Positions 8,314 through 17,282 of a stretch of DNA of 64,000 bases are shown in pieces (position 1 is the first letter of the stretch; each line of letters begins with the position of its first letter). The DNA lies in assembly GCF_900103225.1 (NCBI RefSeq), contig NZ_FNJH01000003.1, forward strand, positions 129,958-193,957, given 5' to 3'. The notes below the pieces were generated by a model. It was given only the letters and a program-made list of their open reading frames with translations. It searched no databases and was not told where the DNA came from. Position numbers and translations under genes: made by a program. Source of the stretch: Pseudomonas congelans (GTDB lineage: Bacteria > Pseudomonadota > Gammaproteobacteria > Pseudomonadales > Pseudomonadaceae).

Positions 8314-9126
8314 TTATTCGGCGATCTGCAGTTTGCGCGACTCGGTGTAGACGTAGCGCACTTTTTCATACTCGAACGGCGAGTTGAGCTGGCCGTAACG
8401 GAAGCTGGTGACGTAACGGCGGTCAATGGCGCGCAATACGGTTATTTCCGGATGGTCGTTGCTGACTTCAGCCACGTTCAGGAAGTTGATCTGGTTTTCA
8501 GCCGTGTAGTCGAACAGCATGCCGCCGGTGTCACGCAGGTTCGATGGGCCGAACAATGGCAACACCAGATAAGGCCCGGACGGCACGCCGTAGAAACCCA
8601 GTGTCTGGCCGAAGTCTTCGCTCTGGCGCGGCAGGCCCATCATGGTCGCCGGGTCCCACAGACCGGCGATGCCGATGGTGGTGTTGAGCAGCAGACGGCC
8701 AGTGGTGTCCAGCGAGCGCTCGCCCTTGAACTGCAGCAGGCTGTTCAGCAGGTTGGAGACGTCACCCAGGTTGCTGAAAAAGTTGCTCACGCCGCTGCGC
8801 ACGAAGCCAGGGGTGATGTAGCGGTAGCCGTCCACGACCGGCAGGAATACCCACTCATCGAAACGGTAGTTGAAGTGGTAGACCCGGCGGTTCCAGGATT
8901 CCAGCGGATCATAGACTTCCAGTGCGTTGATGGAGGCGCGCTCGAACTCACGCTGATCCAGCCCCGGGTTGAATTGCAGCGACTTCAGCGGCTGAGTGAA
9001 ACCGTCGGCATCGGTCTGACGGGCCACAGTGGCCGGGTGCTGAGCCTTGTTGCTGGTATCCGCGTCAGCGGCCTGGACTGTGCCGGCACAGAGCAGAGCG
9101 GCAAGAAGTAAAAGACGTTTAGCCAC
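8314..9126 (-). CDS. mlaA: MlaA (VacJ) outer-membrane lipid asymmetry protein
   Basis: A 270-residue MlaA family protein. It removes stray phospholipids from the outer leaflet of the outer membrane and passes them to MlaC for return to the inner membrane. Diagnostic stretches are YDPLESWNRRVYHFNYRFDE, NFFSNLGDVSNLLNSLLQ, RLLLNTTIGIAGLWDPA and EDFGQTLGFYGVPSGPYLVLP. Odd point: the signal sequence (LLLLAALLCAGTVQA) has a Cys but no proper lipobox, so this copy may be released by signal peptidase I at VQA instead of being lipid-anchored. The start overlaps the end of the upstream hydrolase gene, so the two are translationally linked. Confidence 0.93.
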   Translation of the reverse strand: MAKRLLLLAALLCAGTVQAADADTSNKAQHPATVARQTDADGFTQPLKSLQFNPGLDQREFERASINALEVYDPLESWNRRVYHFNYRFDEWVFLPVVDGYRYITPGFVRSGVSNFFSNLGDVSNLLNSLLQFKGERSLDTTGRLLLNTTIGIAGLWDPATMMGLPRQSEDFGQTLGFYGVPSGPYLVLPLFGPSNLRDTGGMLFDYTAENQINFLNVAEVSNDHPEITVLRAIDRRYVTSFRYGQLNSPFEYEKVRYVYTESRKLQIAE

Positions 9127-10417
9127 GGAAAAACTCCAGCATGGCGTCGGTGTTGACGCGGTAATTAAGGTTGCCGCAATGCCCGCCGTATGGATAAACG
9201 GTCAGGCGATCTCCAAAGGTCTTGCGCAGGAAGCCGAGGTCACCCGAGCCCAGGATCACGTCGTCAGCGTTGTGCATGACGGCAATCTTGGTGTTGCTGT
9301 GCAGGTAATCCTTGAGTGCGTAGAGGCTGACCTGGTCGACCAGTTGCAGCAGGCTACCGCCGTCGGTGCGTGCGCGCCACATCGGGATGACCTGTTCGGT
9401 CAGGTAGCAATCGAAGTCGCACTGCAGGGCACGCTTGAGGAACGGCGTCAGACTGGTGCCTTCGGTGATCGGGAATTTCGGTGGCGTGATCAGACCGCGA
9501 CGGTTGATCAGGTCGGAGGTGAACGCGATGTCCGCCGACGAGAAGCGGAACGAGGTACCGATCAGCATCGCCATCTGTTCATTGGTCAGGTGCTGCTTGG
9601 ACTGCTGGAAGTCGAACAGCAGTGCATCGTTGAGGTCGATGTAGCCCTTCTGGCGGAAGTAGCGGGTCAGCTTGGCCAGCACCAGTTCATAGAACGTGGT
9701 GGTGTTGTTGATGCCCTTGACGTTGGTTTGCACCAGTTTGTCCAGGTTGCTGATCGACGTGTAGAGATTGACCGGCGGGTTGAGCAGCAGCACTTTCTTG
9801 AAGTTGAAGCTGCGGCGGGTTTCATCCAGCTTGCTGACGAATGCAGCATTCAGTGCGCCGAGGCTGTAACCGGTCAGGTAATAGTCGGTTACCGGCAGTT
9901 GCGCCTGCTGGGCCCGAATGGCCTGCATGACGCGATAAATGTCTTCTGCGTCGTCGGTGGAAACGCCAGGAGTCGCAAAGCGCGAGGCCGAGCTCATGAA
10001 GTCATAGCTGGTGGGCGAAGACAGCTGCACGACGTGGTAGCCCGCGCCGTAATAGAGCTTTTTCAGGAACTCATTGATGGTGCTGTTATACGGCGCGCCG
10101 GTGCCGGCGATCAGGAAGATCAGCGGGGCAGCGTGGTCCTGCTTGGCCAGGCGATAGTGCAACTTCTTCACCGCCCAGAAGTTGTCGGGCAGGGTGAACT
10201 CGCGCTCGGGATGCAGGTTCAGGGTATAGACATCCTGATCGATATCTTCATCGTCAGGCAGGTCGGGGCGCAGAGCGGGCGGTGTGGTCGCAATGGTCGC
10301 TTCAAACGGATTAGTCAGCGGGTAGCCATAGGTGGCGGAGTCGACGTTGGTTGCCAGAGCGGACGCACTTAAACACAAGCCACCTATAACGGTGGCGAGG
10401 CGCAGAAAACGGAGCAT
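9119..10417 (-). CDS. Exported alpha/beta-hydrolase (serine)
   Basis: A 432-residue protein with a signal peptide (cleavage near ASALA). Residues around 105-115 give the oxyanion-side motif FLIAGTGAPYN, and GYSLG (about residue 191) is the nucleophile elbow with catalytic Ser. The acid is probably in HNADDVILG and the His in GGHCGNLNY near the C-terminus. The substrate is unknown. Because it is co-transcribed with mlaA (an 8-base overlap), a role in envelope lipid turnover, such as a lipase or esterase, is a reasonable inference. Confidence 0.8.
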   Translation of the reverse strand: MLRFLRLATVIGGLCLSASALATNVDSATYGYPLTNPFEATIATTPPALRPDLPDDEDIDQDVYTLNLHPEREFTLPDNFWAVKKLHYRLAKQDHAAPLIFLIAGTGAPYNSTINEFLKKLYYGAGYHVVQLSSPTSYDFMSSASRFATPGVSTDDAEDIYRVMQAIRAQQAQLPVTDYYLTGYSLGALNAAFVSKLDETRRSFNFKKVLLLNPPVNLYTSISNLDKLVQTNVKGINNTTTFYELVLAKLTRYFRQKGYIDLNDALLFDFQQSKQHLTNEQMAMLIGTSFRFSSADIAFTSDLINRRGLITPPKFPITEGTSLTPFLKRALQCDFDCYLTEQVIPMWRARTDGGSLLQLVDQVSLYALKDYLHSNTKIAVMHNADDVILGSGDLGFLRKTFGDRLTVYPYGGHCGNLNYRVNTDAMLEFFRG

Positions 10418-10664
10418 GACTAAATCCCTTGGGAAAGAAGTGCTGATGAGATACGCAGGCTATGACCAAGGTGTAGTGCCAAAGTGCCCCATCCACCGGT
10501 GAACCCTGTAAATATGACGGAACAATACACGTTCTTTGGATTTTGCAATGCAGATATACGGTTTATTTTTGTATGACTAGCGTATTTGCTGCCCCGGAGC
10601 GACGTTTGCGCTGCTGGTGATGGTGAGCAGACCATGGCCTGGAAGCGAATTTTCCGGCTTGCGG

Positions 10665-10693
10665 AAAGCACAAAGGAGAGCCGTAGCTCTCCT
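10665..10693 (-). terminator. Terminator of the CrcX-like sRNA
   Basis: Eight-bp stem AGGAGAGC/GCTCTCCT with a four-base loop. On the minus strand it is followed by TTTGTGCTTT. Confidence 0.75.
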
Positions 10694-11060
10694 CCAATGT
10701 GGTTCACGTGCTCTTTTTATTGTTATAGGGCGGCCTGTTATTGTTGTTGGCGACCAGTCCCTTTACAGCGTTGTTGTGCGACCCCATCCGGGGTCAAGAG
10801 CAAACGTATTTTTTTGAGCGCTGATTCGCTTTAATCACCTGTCTGCACAACGGGGTGATCCCACCGGTTCTGGAGCTACCTGACGGTAGTTTTATTGTTC
10901 TCGGTCCGGTCGCGAGGCCTTTCATTGAAAGGTCCCTGTAAAGCTGATCCACTCCAAAAAAATCTGTTAGCTGCGCCTCTGTCCGTTTTGTTCTTGTTGT
11001 GTCAGAGCCGTTACGTCTTGTTTTTATTGGTTTGCCGCATCATTTGTTGTTTTTGTTGTA
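10665..11060 (-). ncRNA. crcX: CrcX/CrcZ-type small RNA, Hfq/Crc decoy
   Basis: A roughly 395-nt untranslated transcript predicted on the minus strand. Read 5' to 3' it begins TACAACAAAAACAACAAATG and carries at least seven A-rich CA motifs, at 11043-11060, 11018-11030, 10986-11000, 10890-10900, 10770-10777, 10737-10749 and 10713-10727 (for example AACAACAATAACA). Such motifs are the hallmark of the CrcZ/CrcY/CrcX decoys that pull Hfq and Crc off catabolic mRNAs. A sigma-54 promoter sits at the right distance upstream and a terminator hairpin ends it. P. syringae strains carry crcZ (beside cbrB) and crcX; cbrB is absent here, so crcX is the better name. Family strong, member inferred. Confidence 0.85.
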
Positions 11061-11070
11061 CCAGAGACAT

Positions 11071-11086
11071 AGCAGGACCCGTGCCA
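11071..11086 (-). promoter_or_regulatory. Sigma-54 promoter of the CrcX-like sRNA
   Basis: On the minus strand the sequence is TGGCAC, five bases, then CTGCT. The GG and GC doublets have exact -24/-12 spacing and only one base departs from TGGCAC-N5-TTGCT. The implied start of transcription is near 11060, just where the first CA motif begins. Known crcZ/crcX genes are activated by CbrB with RpoN, so an upstream CbrB site is expected within 11090-11250. Confidence 0.85.
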
Positions 11087-11596
11087 GTTTTTAAAATACC
11101 TTTTGAATCAGTGGTTTATGGATTCTGATGATTATCGGGGGGTGATAGAGCCGGAAAAAATGTTTCCGTGTTACCCGTTCGCAGTGGTGATCGTAAAGCT
11201 GCGGTAACACATCGTGTTCCCTTCGTAGCATGGGCCAGAGTGGTGCGCTGCAGGTCTTCGCCGTCTATACGACGATGGTATGGAGAAGGCGGCTCCCCCT
11301 TGGGCATAAAGATGGACCCCCTGTCGTTGATTGCCTGATCACGGCGTTTTTCGCTGTGCGTTGTCGTGGATGGTTCGTTGTTGTCGTTTCCCATTGCCCC
11401 AGTGTCGCAGACAGAGCATGCCTGCCTGTCCGTCAGGTCGATGATCAGGGTGGCGTTGCGGTGCGTTTGATTGCGCGTGGCAGCGATAAAAACGTGCAAG
11501 GCGCCGCGTGCCCCAAGGTCGGGCGCGGGGGCGGTCTGGAGAACAACGTTAACCATGCCCCGACAACCGTCGGTGCAGACTTCCGGGGAAGCGACA
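11087..11596. other. Intergenic, divergent control region
   Basis: About 510 bases between the minus-strand sRNA promoter and the plus-strand binding-protein gene. It should contain the CbrB enhancer site and the binding-protein promoter and leader. Overlapping open frames here have poor codon usage and no credible start, and I see no conserved protein in them. Confidence 0.5.
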
Positions 11597-12451
11597 ATGA
11601 TGATGCGAAAAATACTGGGGGCGGGTGCCGCTCTGGTACTTGCGGTCAGCTCCACGCTGGCGATTGCCGAAACCAAGACCCTGACCATTGGCTATGTGGA
11701 AGGCTGGTCCGACAGTGTCGCCACCACCTTCGTGGCCTCCGAAGTGATCAAGCAAAAGCTTGGTTATGACGTCAAGTTGCAGTCTGTCGCCGCGGGGATC
11801 ATGTGGCAGGCGGTGGCAACCGACAAGCTGGACCTGATGCTGTCTGCGTGGCTTCCGGGCACACATGGCGAGTACTACGCCAAGTACAAGGATCAGGTCG
11901 TCAACTACGGCCCCAACTTCAAGGACGCCAAGATTGGCCTGATCGTGCCTGAATACGTGAAGGCCAAAACCATCGAAGACCTGAAGACCGATGCTTCCTT
12001 CAACAAGAAGATCACCGGGATCGATGCGGGCTCGGGCGTGATGCTCAAGACCGATCAGGCCATCAAGGACTACGGTCTGGACGGCTATAAGCTGCAGGCG
12101 AGCTCTGGCGCAGGCATGATCGCCGAGCTGACCCGCGCGGAGAAGGCGAAGAAATCCATCGTCGTCACCGGTTGGGTGCCGCACTGGATGTTCGCCAAGT
12201 GGAAACTGCGTTTCCTGGACGACCCGAAAGGTGTCTACGGTGAGGCTGAAACCGTCGACAACGTTGGCAGCCTGGGGCTGGAGAAAAAAGCCCCTGAAGT
12301 GGTGGCCTTCCTGAAAAAATTCCAGTGGGCTTCCAAGGATGAAATCGGTGAGGTGATGCTGGCAATTCAGGACGGTGCCAAACCTGAAGCTGCAGCGAAG
12401 GACTGGGTCGCCAAGCACCCGGACCGCGTTGCTGCATGGACTGCCAAATAG
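11597..12451 (+). CDS. Betaine/choline/carnitine-type ABC substrate-binding protein
   Basis: A 284-residue periplasmic protein of the OpuAC/ProX type. The signal peptide runs to about SSTLAIA. The mature chain starts KTLTIGYVEGWSDSVATT, then has IMWQAVATDKLDLMLSAWLPGTH and VVTGWVPHWMFAKWKLRFL. The clustered Trp residues (GWSD, MLSAW, GWVPHW) form the aromatic cage that binds quaternary ammonium groups. No permease or ATPase gene is adjacent. In Pseudomonas, orphan proteins of this kind (CbcX, BetX, CaiX) deliver choline, betaine or carnitine to the shared CbcWV transporter, which is the likely arrangement here. The start ATG ATG ATG CGA follows a GGGGAA site. Which ligand it prefers cannot be told. 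Confidence 0.85.
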   Translation: MMMRKILGAGAALVLAVSSTLAIAETKTLTIGYVEGWSDSVATTFVASEVIKQKLGYDVKLQSVAAGIMWQAVATDKLDLMLSAWLPGTHGEYYAKYKDQVVNYGPNFKDAKIGLIVPEYVKAKTIEDLKTDASFNKKITGIDAGSGVMLKTDQAIKDYGLDGYKLQASSGAGMIAELTRAEKAKKSIVVTGWVPHWMFAKWKLRFLDDPKGVYGEAETVDNVGSLGLEKKAPEVVAFLKKFQWASKDEIGEVMLAIQDGAKPEAAAKDWVAKHPDRVAAWTAK

Positions 12452-12477
12452 TCCCAGGTGTCTGAACAGCACTTCTC

Positions 12478-12517
12478 AAGGCCGTCTGGTGTTATCGCCA
12501 GACGGCCTTTTGTTTTT
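12478..12517 (+). terminator. Strong intrinsic terminator
   Basis: Perfect 12-bp stem AAGGCCGTCTGG/CCAGACGGCCTT with an 8-base loop, followed by TTGTTTTT, 27 bases after the binding-protein stop. Confidence 0.95.
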
Positions 12518-12677
12518 CTGCCCCGGAGTATTTTCCGTGCGGCCGACTGCCGGCGGGTCCAGGCCGTGCGAGAAGAGGTATCTACAGCTAATGTCGTTCT
12601 AATACTAAGGTCGTCTGGAGTGCGCGCCGGACCCGACTAAAGTGCGTTACGTGACATCTCATCTGTGCTGCGAGGAC

Positions 12678-12687
12678 AAAAACAATG
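12678..12687 (+). promoter_or_regulatory. Hfq/Crc A-rich motif over the yjcH start codon
   Basis: AAAAACAA (12678-12685) runs into the ATG and follows the GAGGA ribosome-binding site with no gap. It fits AAnAANAA, so Hfq/Crc binding would block translation of yjcH and, by coupling, actP. Acetate uptake is a known catabolite-repressed trait in pseudomonads. Confidence 0.55.
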
Positions 12688-12996
12688 AACGACAGCATTT
12701 ACCTCTCGATTCAAAACAGCCCCCGTTTCAAGGAGCTGGTCTCCAAAAGAGAGCGTTTCGCCTGGATTCTCTCGGCGATCATGCTTGGCCTGTATGCGGC
12801 CTTTATTCTTTTGATTGCTTACGGACCCCATATTCTGGGGGCCAAACTAAGTCCTACTTCAACCATTACCTGGGGAATGCCAATAGGCGTAGGGCTGATC
12901 CTTTCCGCGTTCATATTGACCGCCATCTATGTTCGCCGTGCCAACGGTGAATTCGATGACCTGAACAACGCGATCCTGAAGGAGGCTCAGCAATGA
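12685..12996 (+). CDS. yjcH: DUF485 membrane protein YjcH
   Basis: A 103-residue DUF485 protein with two membrane helices ([22 protein letters not shown] and [19 protein letters not shown]). It begins with the family's typical [13 protein letters not shown]. It is almost always encoded just ahead of the acetate permease ActP and is thought to assist or belong to the permease. It overlaps actP by four bases (ATGA), so translation is coupled. GAGGA precedes the start. Confidence 0.93.
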   Translation: MNDSIYLSIQNSPRFKELVSKRERFAWILSAIMLGLYAAFILLIAYGPHILGAKLSPTSTITWGMPIGVGLILSAFILTAIYVRRANGEFDDLNNAILKEAQQ

Positions 12997-14651
12997 TCCG
13001 GCGCCTATCAGCAGTACTTGGCCTGACCGCCTTCGCGCCGACCCTCTGGGCGGCAGACGCGTTGACTGGCGCAGTGCAGAAGCAACCCCTGAACGTCGCC
13101 GCGATTGTCATGTTCGTGGTCTTCGTAGCCTTCACGCTGTACATCACCTACTGGGCGTCGAAAAAGAACAAGACCGCGTCGGACTACTACTCGGCAGGCG
13201 GCAAGATCACCGGTTTCCAGAACGGTCTGGCGATTGCCGGTGACTACATGTCGGCAGCGTCCTTTCTGGGGATTTCCGCGCTGGTCTACACCTCCGGCTA
13301 CGATGGCCTGATCTACTCGATCGGCTTCCTGGTGGGCTGGCCGATCATCCTGTTCCTGATCGCAGAACGCCTGCGCAACCTGGGTAAATACACCTTTGCC
13401 GACGTGGCCTCATACCGCCTCAAGCAAAAGGAAATTCGTACCCTGTCTGCCTGCGGCTCGCTGGTGGTGGTGGCGTTTTACCTGATTGCGCAGATGGTCG
13501 GTGCCGGCAAGCTGATCCAGTTGCTGTTCGGTCTGGACTACGCCGTTGCGGTGGTGCTGGTCGGTATCCTGATGTGCCTCTATGTGCTGTTCGGCGGCAT
13601 GCTCGCCACCACCTGGGTGCAGATCATCAAGGCGGTGATGTTGCTGTCCGGTGCGTCGTTCATGGCACTGATGGTCATGAAGCACGTCAACTTCGACTTC
13701 AACATGCTGTTCTCCGAGGCGATCAAGGTTCATCCCAAAGGTGAAGCGATCATGAGCCCTGGCGGGCTGGTGAAAGACCCGATCTCGGCGTTCTCGCTGG
13801 GTCTGGCCCTGATGTTCGGTACTGCGGGCCTGCCCCACATCCTGATGCGCTTCTTCACCGTGAGCGATGCCAAGGAAGCCCGCAAGTCGGTGCTCTACGC
13901 AACCGGCTTTATCGGTTACTTCTACATCCTGACCTTCATCATCGGTTTTGGCGCGATCCTGTTGGTCAGCACCAATACGGCGTTCAAGGATGCAGCAGGC
14001 GCTCTGCTGGGCGGTAACAACATGGCGGCGATTCACCTGGCCGATGCGGTCGGTGGCAGTCTGTTCCTTGGCTTTATCTCGGCAGTAGCCTTCGCCACCA
14101 TTCTGGCAGTGGTTGCCGGTCTGACCCTGGCGGGTGCTTCGGCGGTTTCCCACGACTTGTACGCCAGCGTCATCAAGGCAGGCAAAGCCAACGAGAAGGA
14201 CGAGATCCGTATCTCGAAAATCACCACCATCGCCCTGGCGGTCGTGGCGATCTTTCTGGGTATTGCCTTTGAAAGCCAGAACATCGCGTTCATGGTGGGC
14301 CTGGCGTTCTCGGTCGCGGCAAGCTGCAACTTCCCGATTCTGCTGCTTTCCATGTACTGGAAAAACCTGACCACCCGTGGCGCCATGATTGGCGGCTGGA
14401 TGGGCCTGATCAGCGCAGTGGTGCTGATGGTGCTGGGTCCGACCATCTGGGTGCAGATCCTGCATCATGAGAAAGCCATTTTCCCTTACGAATACCCGGC
14501 GCTGTTTTCCATCGCCATCGCCTTCGTAGGTATCTGGTTCTTCTCCATCACCGACAAGTCGAAAGCGGCGGAGGGCGAGCGTGCTCTGTTCTACCCGCAA
14601 TTCGTGCGGTCGCAGACCGGCCTGGGTGCCAGCGGTGCAGTTTCGCACTAA
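12993..14651 (+). CDS. actP: Cation/acetate symporter ActP
   Basis: A 552-residue sodium:solute symporter (SSS family) that takes up acetate and other short monocarboxylates. It has a cleavable N-terminal signal ([10 protein letters not shown]), then about thirteen hydrophobic helices. Family marks are [37 protein letters not shown] and [18 protein letters not shown]. Length is as expected for ActP. It forms an operon with yjcH and ends at a hairpin terminator. Confidence 0.95.
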   Translation: MIRRLSAVLGLTAFAPTLWAADALTGAVQKQPLNVAAIVMFVVFVAFTLYITYWASKKNKTASDYYSAGGKITGFQNGLAIAGDYMSAASFLGISALVYTSGYDGLIYSIGFLVGWPIILFLIAERLRNLGKYTFADVASYRLKQKEIRTLSACGSLVVVAFYLIAQMVGAGKLIQLLFGLDYAVAVVLVGILMCLYVLFGGMLATTWVQIIKAVMLLSGASFMALMVMKHVNFDFNMLFSEAIKVHPKGEAIMSPGGLVKDPISAFSLGLALMFGTAGLPHILMRFFTVSDAKEARKSVLYATGFIGYFYILTFIIGFGAILLVSTNTAFKDAAGALLGGNNMAAIHLADAVGGSLFLGFISAVAFATILAVVAGLTLAGASAVSHDLYASVIKAGKANEKDEIRISKITTIALAVVAIFLGIAFESQNIAFMVGLAFSVAASCNFPILLLSMYWKNLTTRGAMIGGWMGLISAVVLMVLGPTIWVQILHHEKAIFPYEYPALFSIAIAFVGIWFFSITDKSKAAEGERALFYPQFVRSQTGLGASGAVSH

Positions 14652-14670
14652 GGCATGGTTGTTATGAACT

Positions 14671-14693
14671 AAGCAGCCTGCGGGCTGCTTTTT
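14671..14693 (+). terminator. actP terminator
   Basis: Stem AAGCAGCC/GGCTGCTT, four-base loop, then a short T-run, 20 bases after actP. Confidence 0.85.
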
Positions 14694-14703
14694 CATGGGC
14701 AAT

Positions 14704-14735
14704 AAAAAACCCCGCTTGAAAAAGCGGGGTTTTTT
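14704..14735. terminator. Bidirectional terminator between actP and the DUF3309 gene
   Basis: A-run, stem CCCCGCTT/AAGCGGGG, T-run. It works on both strands and serves the two converging units. Confidence 0.92.
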
Positions 14736-14769
14736 ACTGGCTACATGCTCTGCTGCGTTAAGCAGCAGG

Positions 14770-14928
14770 TCATATCTTGCCGAGCAACACCAGAATCAGC
14801 AGGATCACCAGGATCGTACCGATGATGCCCGACGGACCGTAGCCCCAGCTGCGCGAGTGCGGGAATACTGGCAGACCGCCAACTAGCAGCAGAATCAGAA
14901 CGATGATAAGAATAGTGCCGATGCCCAT
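14770..14928 (-). CDS. DUF3309 small hydrophobic protein
   Basis: A 52-residue protein of the DUF3309 family. It starts MGIGTILIIVLILLLVGGLP, has a central Tyr/Ser/Trp-rich hinge (HSRSWGYGPSG) and a second hydrophobic segment GIIGTILVILLILVLLG, so it is a two-segment membrane peptide. A good ribosome-binding site (GAGGGAAC) lies in front of the ATG at 14928. In pseudomonads these genes are common, short, and linked to stress or stationary phase; the molecular role is unknown. A longer open frame overlapping it on the same strand has no protein-like composition. Confidence 0.88.
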   Translation of the reverse strand: MGIGTILIIVLILLLVGGLPVFPHSRSWGYGPSGIIGTILVILLILVLLGKI

Positions 14929-15243
14929 GGTGAGTTCCCTCTTTCATTAGTGTCAATTAACAGATGCAGTTGAAACGTCACACCAGACGGTATGAAGTTG
15001 GCCTGCTTGACTCATCCGACTGTAGGCGTTGAAAAAAGGTTCGATCTATTTTAAATAATTTATTACAAATTTGAAAATCATTGAAAATCAGGGGTTTGTC
15101 GTATTTTTGTCCGACAATAACTCGGTCTTTTTTGAATTTTTACGTCTGAATCGATCTTAAAAACAATTGAACTAAAAGCCCTGAAAAGTCTCGCCGCTAT
15201 TTGCACTTTCCACCTGATGCAGGGGCCACAAGAGGACGCGAGG
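14929..15243. other. Intergenic, AT-rich divergent region
   Basis: No gene seen. Contains a tandem TTGAAAATCA-type repeat near 15068-15090 and several A/T tracts. It should carry the divergent promoters of the DUF3309 and DUF2784 genes. Confidence 0.5.
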
Positions 15244-15621
15244 ATGGTTTATCGAATGGCGGCGGATGCCGTGGTCGTGTTTCATCTGTTGTTCATTGTG
15301 TTCGTCCTGTTCGGCGGACTGCTGGTATTGAGAAAGCCGTGGCTGGCGTTACTGCACGTTCCAGCGGCGGCCTGGGGGATTGCGGTCGAGTTTCTGCACC
15401 TGTATTGCCCGCTGACACCGCTGGAAAATACCCTGCGCAGCAACGCCGGGGGGCAGGGCTATACCGGGGGCTTCGTTGAGCATTATCTGATCCCGCTGAT
15501 TTACCCGGCCGGGCTTACCCCTGGCCTACAGCTTTGGCTGGGCGGTATCGTCGTGCTGCTCAATGTGTCGGTGTATGGCCTGTTGCTGGTGCGTTATGTA
15601 GTCAGAGCCAGGCGTCCATAG
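15244..15621 (+). CDS. DUF2784 membrane protein
   Basis: A 125-residue protein with three to four membrane helices. Features of DUF2784 are HLLFIVFVLFGGLL near the N-terminus, the AWGIAVEFLHLYCPLTPLEN stretch with conserved Cys-Pro-Leu-Thr, and FVEHYLIPLIYP. Function is unknown. The ATG at 15244 follows a purine-rich GAGGACGCGAGG; an earlier in-frame ATG at 15217 lacks a site. Confidence 0.85.
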   Translation: MVYRMAADAVVVFHLLFIVFVLFGGLLVLRKPWLALLHVPAAAWGIAVEFLHLYCPLTPLENTLRSNAGGQGYTGGFVEHYLIPLIYPAGLTPGLQLWLGGIVVLLNVSVYGLLLVRYVVRARRP

Positions 15622-15724
15622 GGCTGCGGTTTGTTCCAGGCATTCAGCGTCTTGATGGTGGGGTTGTGGCGCTTCTACTGTGATTACACTCAGGCAACTC
15701 CTGCACATCACAAGGCTCTCGGCT

Positions 15725-16540
15725 ATGCAAAACCGCATCATGATTACTGGCGCCGGCTCAGGTCTGGGTCGTGAAATTGCACTGCGCTGGGCGCGCGAAG
15801 GGTGGCGGCTGGCACTGTCGGACATCAACGATGCCGGTTTGCAGGAGACCCTTGCACTGGTACGCGAGGCGGGTGGTGACGGCTTTGTGCAGCGTTGTGA
15901 TGTTCGCGATTACAGCCAGCTCACCGCATTTGCCCAGGCGTGCGAACAACGCTTTGGCGGCATCGACGTCATCGTCAACAATGCGGGCGTGGCCTCCGGT
16001 GGCTTCTTCAACGAATTGTCGCTGGAGGACTGGGACTGGCAGATCGCGATCAACCTGATGGGGGTGGTCAAGGGCTGCAAGGCGTTCCTGCCGATGCTGC
16101 TGGCCAGCAAGGGCAGGATCATCAACATCGCCTCTATGGCAGCGCTGATGCAGGCGCCGGCGATGAGCAATTACAACGTTGCCAAGGCCGGGGTCGTAGC
16201 GCTTTCCGAGAGCCTGCTGGTCGAACTGCATGATCAGGGGGTTGGCGTTCATGTGGTCTGCCCGTCGTTCTTTCAGACCAACCTGCTGGATTCCTTTCGC
16301 GGCCCCACACCCGCGATGAAAGCGCAGATCGGCAGGTTGCTGGAGAAGTCGCCCATCACCGCCGGGGATATCGCCGATTACATCTTCAGGCAGGTTGGCG
16401 AAGGCGAATTCATGATCCTGCCCCACGAAGAAGGCCGTATGGCCTGGGAGATGAAACGCAAGCAGCCGCAGGCGATGTATGACGAAATGACCGTCATGTG
16501 CGCCAAGATGCGCGCCAAGGCGCAGAAGGGGCATGCCTGA
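15725..16540 (+). CDS. Short-chain dehydrogenase/reductase
   Basis: A 271-residue SDR. The NAD(P)-binding motif is TGAGSGLG (residues 8-15) with NNAG at about 81-84, and the active site is IASMAA then YNVAK. Downstream, PSFFQTNLLDSF is usual for the classical SDR branch. The acidic Asp at the end of the second strand (LALSDINDAG) favours NAD(H). The substrate is not identifiable. The ATG at 15725 puts the Rossmann motif in its normal place. It is followed by a dispersed repeat. Confidence 0.88.
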   Translation: MQNRIMITGAGSGLGREIALRWAREGWRLALSDINDAGLQETLALVREAGGDGFVQRCDVRDYSQLTAFAQACEQRFGGIDVIVNNAGVASGGFFNELSLEDWDWQIAINLMGVVKGCKAFLPMLLASKGRIINIASMAALMQAPAMSNYNVAKAGVVALSESLLVELHDQGVGVHVVCPSFFQTNLLDSFRGPTPAMKAQIGRLLEKSPITAGDIADYIFRQVGEGEFMILPHEEGRMAWEMKRKQPQAMYDEMTVMCAKMRAKAQKGHA

Positions 16541-16547
16541 CTAACCC

Positions 16548-16690
16548 GGACGCTCTGCGTCCTCTTGCGACGCAGAGCGCGCGACCTGCATTCCAGCGCT
16601 GGAGCGTGAGGAACGATAACCTCGACTATCGTGCGACGCTCCGCGTCGGCATGCCGTTCCTGACGCTCTGCGTCCTCTTGGGTGGCGCGA
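16548..16690. repeat. Dispersed intergenic repeat, copy 2
   Basis: Inverted relative to copy 1: GGACGCTCTGCGTCCTCTTG, then GCGCTGGAGCGTGAGGAACGAT, CTATCGTGCGACGCTCCGCG and a further GACGCTCTGCGTCCTCTTG. It lies between the SDR gene and ynfA. Confidence 0.75.
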
Positions 16691-16779
16691 CGTTGCGTGT
16701 TCAAGGTTATCAAGGTCATGAACGTACTGTTTTCTGATAGGGTTGCGCGCATCTTGCAGCCCTGTCCCGAGAACCTTTC

Positions 16780-17112
16780 ATGCTCAATTACCTGTGGTTC
16801 TTCCTCGCCGCCCTGTTCGAGATATTCGGTTGCTATTCCTTCTGGCTATGGCTACGCCAGGGCAAGAGCGCGTTGTGGGTGATTCCTGCGCTTGTCAGCC
16901 TGACAGTGTTTGCACTGTTGCTGACACGTGTGGAGGCGGCTTACGCGGGCCGAGCCTATGCGGCATATGGCGGGATCTACATTGTCGCGTCGATTGCCTG
17001 GCTGGGGCTGGTCGAGCGGGTCAGGCCGCTGGGTACGGACTGGCTGGGTCTGGCTTTCTGCGTCATCGGTGCGACCATCATTCTGCTGGGGCCGCGTTGG
17101 TCCGCCGCTTGA
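16780..17112 (+). CDS. ynfA: YnfA family membrane protein (UPF0060)
   Basis: A 110-residue integral membrane protein with four helices. It begins [21 protein letters not shown] with the family's conserved Glu in helix 1 and continues [19 protein letters not shown]. Length and topology match UPF0060. The family resembles small multidrug transporters; some homologues are reported as SMR-like exporters, but the role here is unproven. Confidence 0.93.
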   Translation: MLNYLWFFLAALFEIFGCYSFWLWLRQGKSALWVIPALVSLTVFALLLTRVEAAYAGRAYAAYGGIYIVASIAWLGLVERVRPLGTDWLGLAFCVIGATIILLGPRWSAA

Positions 17113-17282
17113 TTAACCACAACTGTCAACGACATTTCCCACGGATCTGGCTGGAAAGTAAGACGTTTCCTTCAGTCCTTTCCGATGCTGTTGCAGGACG
17201 TTACTGATTTGCCATCAGCGCATTGAAGCGCTCTGCCTGCCGATGCACCCTGCCTCTTTTGCGCAACGCAAGGGTGGGAAAA

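Noticed and set aside
9047..10372. A 441-residue plus-strand frame opposite the hydrolase gene
   Set aside because: It is the antisense image of a GC-rich gene; Gln/Val/Arg-rich composition, no family match and no ribosome-binding site.
10586..11128. Several short plus-strand frames between the hydrolase and the binding-protein gene
   Set aside because: They are antisense to the predicted CrcX-like RNA; T-rich runs read as Phe/Leu/Val, and no start sites fit.
14741..14956. A 71-residue minus-strand frame over the DUF3309 gene
   Set aside because: Same strand, different frame; His/Ser/Arg-rich composition. The 52-residue DUF3309 frame has the family sequence and a good ribosome-binding site.
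16378..16752. Minus-strand frame over the SDR end and repeat copy 2
   Set aside because: It crosses a repeat and is antisense to the dehydrogenase.
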